Shown: positions 6,702 to 7,887 of the stretch, one piece after another
Layout: every line of letters starts with the position of its first letter
How positions within the stretch are numbered: position 1 is the first letter of the stretch
Assembly: GCA_937958375.1 (NCBI GenBank)
Contig: CALGNY010000036.1
Coordinates: 1-7,887, forward strand
Length of the DNA stretch: 7,887 nt
Direction: 5' to 3'
DNA from: an uncultured Bacillaceae bacterium
Lineage (GTDB): Bacteria; Bacillota; Bacilli; Bacillales; Alkalibacillaceae
Made by a program: the position numbers and the translations under genes
The notes under the pieces: model-generated
What the model was told of the DNA's origin: nothing
Databases searched by the model: none
The model's input: the letters and a program-made list of their open reading frames with translations, nothing else

Positions 6702-7214
6702 ATTAGCAAAGATATTGTGAATGAATCCATTCGAGCCAAGGAAGTCCGTTTGATTGATGTAAATGGTGAGCAATTAGGAGTTAAATCCAGAAACGAAGCG
6801 TTGGAAATTGCCGAGAAGGCAAATCTCGATCTCGTCTTGGTAGCTCCGAATGGCAAACCGCCTGTTGCTCGAATCATGGATTATGGGAAATACCGCTTTG
6901 AACAGCAAAAGAAAGAAAAAGAGCAACGTAAAAAACAAAAAGTGATTAATGTGAAAGAAATTCGCTTAACACCAGTTATTGAAGACCATGATTTCAATAC
7001 CAAACTGCGTAATGCTCGTAAGTTTCTTGGAAAAGGCGATAAAGTCAAAGTGAGCGTACGTTTCCGTGGCCGTGCGATTACGCACAAAGAACTCGGTCGG
7101 GAAGTCCTTGATCGGTTTGCTGAAGAATGTAAAGATGTCAGCAGTGTGGAATCGAAGCCTAAAATGGAAGGACGCAGCATGTTCTTAATGCTTGCTCCTA
7201 CAGCTGAAAAATAA
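6702..7214 (+). CDS. infC: Translation initiation factor IF-3
   Basis: IF-3 binds the 30S subunit, prevents premature 50S joining and checks start codon and initiator tRNA pairing. The product is 170 aa from an ATT start. The N domain contains VNESIRAKEVRLIDVNGEQL, followed by a Lys/Glu/Gln-rich linker (about 67-80) and the C domain with KEIRLTP and VRFRGR, all typical of the family. ATT at 6702 is chosen because GGAGGTGG (6688-6695) lies 6 nt upstream, and because it yields the conserved SKDIVNE start seen in related IF-3 proteins. The frame has a stop at 6678-6680 and no ATG, GTG or TTG before GTG 6717. That GTG would lack a well-spaced ribosome binding site and would trim five conserved residues. 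AUU starts on infC are a known autoregulatory feature, since IF-3 discriminates against them. Confidence 0.96.
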   Translation: MSKDIVNESIRAKEVRLIDVNGEQLGVKSRNEALEIAEKANLDLVLVAPNGKPPVARIMDYGKYRFEQQKKEKEQRKKQKVINVKEIRLTPVIEDHDFNTKLRNARKFLGKGDKVKVSVRFRGRAITHKELGREVLDRFAEECKDVSSVESKPKMEGRSMFLMLAPTAEK

Positions 7215-7244
7215 GTAGTTCGACATTTTAAAGGAGGAACCATC

Positions 7245-7442
7245 ATGCCAAAAATGAAAACTCACAAAGGTGCACAAAAACGTTTCAAGAAAACAGGTAC
7301 TGGTAAATTCAAACGTTCTCACGCGTTTACAAGCCATATGTTTGGCCATAAATCTCAAAAGCAAAAACGTAAACTACGTAAAAGTGCAATCGTTGCAAAA
7401 GGTGACGAAGGCCGTCTAGAAAAAATGCTACCGAATAAATAA
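7245..7442 (+). CDS. rpmI: 50S ribosomal protein L35 (bL35)
   Basis: This is a small, highly basic protein of the large ribosomal subunit. The 65-aa product begins PKMKTHKGAQKRFKKTGTGK, has the family's SHMFGHKSQKQKRKLRK core, and ends ..EKMLPNK; family members are usually 64-66 aa. A strong AAGGAGG (7231-7237) lies 7 nt before the ATG. It is the middle gene of the infC operon, 30 nt after infC and 28 nt before rplT, so it should share the leader control by L20. Confidence 0.98.
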   Translation: MPKMKTHKGAQKRFKKTGTGKFKRSHAFTSHMFGHKSQKQKRKLRKSAIVAKGDEGRLEKMLPNK

Positions 7443-7470
7443 GAATCGACATAAATAGGAGGGAATTATC

Positions 7471-7827
7471 ATGGCACGTGTTAAAGGTGGAACAGTCACA
7501 CGCCAACGACGCAAACGCGTCTTGAAATTAGCAAAAGGATATTACGGTTCAAAAAGAACGTTATTTAAAACAGCAAAACAACAAGTAATGAAATCAGGTC
7601 AGTACGCTTACCGTGACCGCCGTCAGAAAAAACGTGAATTCCGTAAGCTTTGGATCGCTCGTATTAACGCAGCTGCACGTATGAATGACATTTCATACAG
7701 CCGCTTAATGCACGGTTTGAAACTTGCAGGAATCGAAGTTAACCGTAAAATGCTAGCTGATCTTGCCGTAAGCGATGAGCAAGGTTTTGCTAATCTAGTG
7801 GATCAAGCTAAACAAGCGCTTAAATAA
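7471..7827 (+). CDS. rplT: 50S ribosomal protein L20 (bL20)
   Basis: L20 is an early-assembly large-subunit protein that binds 23S rRNA, and it is the expected feedback repressor of its own operon. The 118-aa product has the basic N-terminal extension (ARVKGGTVTRQRRKRVLKLAKGYYG) followed by the globular RNA-binding domain. That domain includes the YRDRRQKKREFRKLWI segment and the C-terminal SYSRLMHGLKLAGIEVNRKMLADLA signature. Length is standard (about 118-119 aa). AGGAGGG (7457-7463) lies 7 nt before the ATG. It is the last gene before a strong terminator. Confidence 0.98.
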   Translation: MARVKGGTVTRQRRKRVLKLAKGYYGSKRTLFKTAKQQVMKSGQYAYRDRRQKKREFRKLWIARINAAARMNDISYSRLMHGLKLAGIEVNRKMLADLAVSDEQGFANLVDQAKQALK

Positions 7828-7837
7828 TCGATAAACG

Positions 7838-7882
7838 AATCCTTGGTTGATGAGTTTTTTACTCATTGATCAAGGGTTTTTT
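7838..7882 (+). terminator. Intrinsic terminator of infC-rpmI-rplT
   Basis: Arms 7841-7855 (CCTTGGTTGATGAGT) and 7861-7875 (ACTCATTGATCAAGG) form 15 continuous pairs, three of them G-U, around a T5 loop. The stem can extend outward through 7838-7840 with 7876-7878. A run of six T (7877-7882) follows. It begins 10 nt after the rplT stop codon. Confidence 0.95.
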
Positions 7883-7887
7883 GTTTT

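Overview
This window looks like a core chromosomal segment of a spore-forming, low-to-moderate G+C Firmicute (Bacillales, Bacillaceae-like). Four things point there. The gene order is nrdR-dnaB-dnaI-ytxC-thrS-infC-rpmI-rplT, all on the + strand. The Bacillus-type helicase loader pair DnaB/DnaI is present. A T-box controls thrS, and an L20-type leader precedes infC. The presence of ytxC, a family known from endospore formers, argues against non-sporing relatives such as staphylococci. The genus cannot be named from sequence reading alone.

Layout: positions 1-271 are non-coding. They hold four units of a 20-bp direct repeat at the left edge, then an inverted repeat just upstream of an extended -10 promoter. 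From this promoter runs a tight cluster: nrdR (272-736), dnaB (755-2125) and dnaI (2155-3090), with gaps of 18 and 29 nt. A 171-nt spacer without a convincing terminator or promoter leads to ytxC (3262-4077). A new sigma-A promoter (4094-4122) then drives a complete threonine T-box leader with a threonine (ACC) specifier and an intrinsic terminator, followed by thrS (4451-6385). A near-consensus sigma-A promoter (6403-6431) starts the last unit: an attenuator leader ending in a terminator at 6581-6611, then infC (6702-7214, probable ATT start), rpmI (7245-7442) and rplT (7471-7827), closed by a strong terminator (7838-7882).

How the genes work together: NrdR links nucleotide state to ribonucleotide reductase transcription, and DnaB and DnaI load the replicative helicase, so the first unit joins dNTP supply control with replication initiation. 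ThrRS charges tRNA-Thr and is controlled by uncharged tRNA-Thr through the T-box. The infC-rpmI-rplT unit makes IF3, L35 and L20, and L20 is expected to feed back on its own leader RNA.

No mobile element, phage, CRISPR, tRNA, rRNA or defence system was found. I see no new multi-gene system here. The points worth a second look are regulatory (the left-edge repeat, the nrdR upstream inverted repeat, the candidate antiterminator pairing in the infC leader) and one apparent ligand-position change in the DnaI zinc module.
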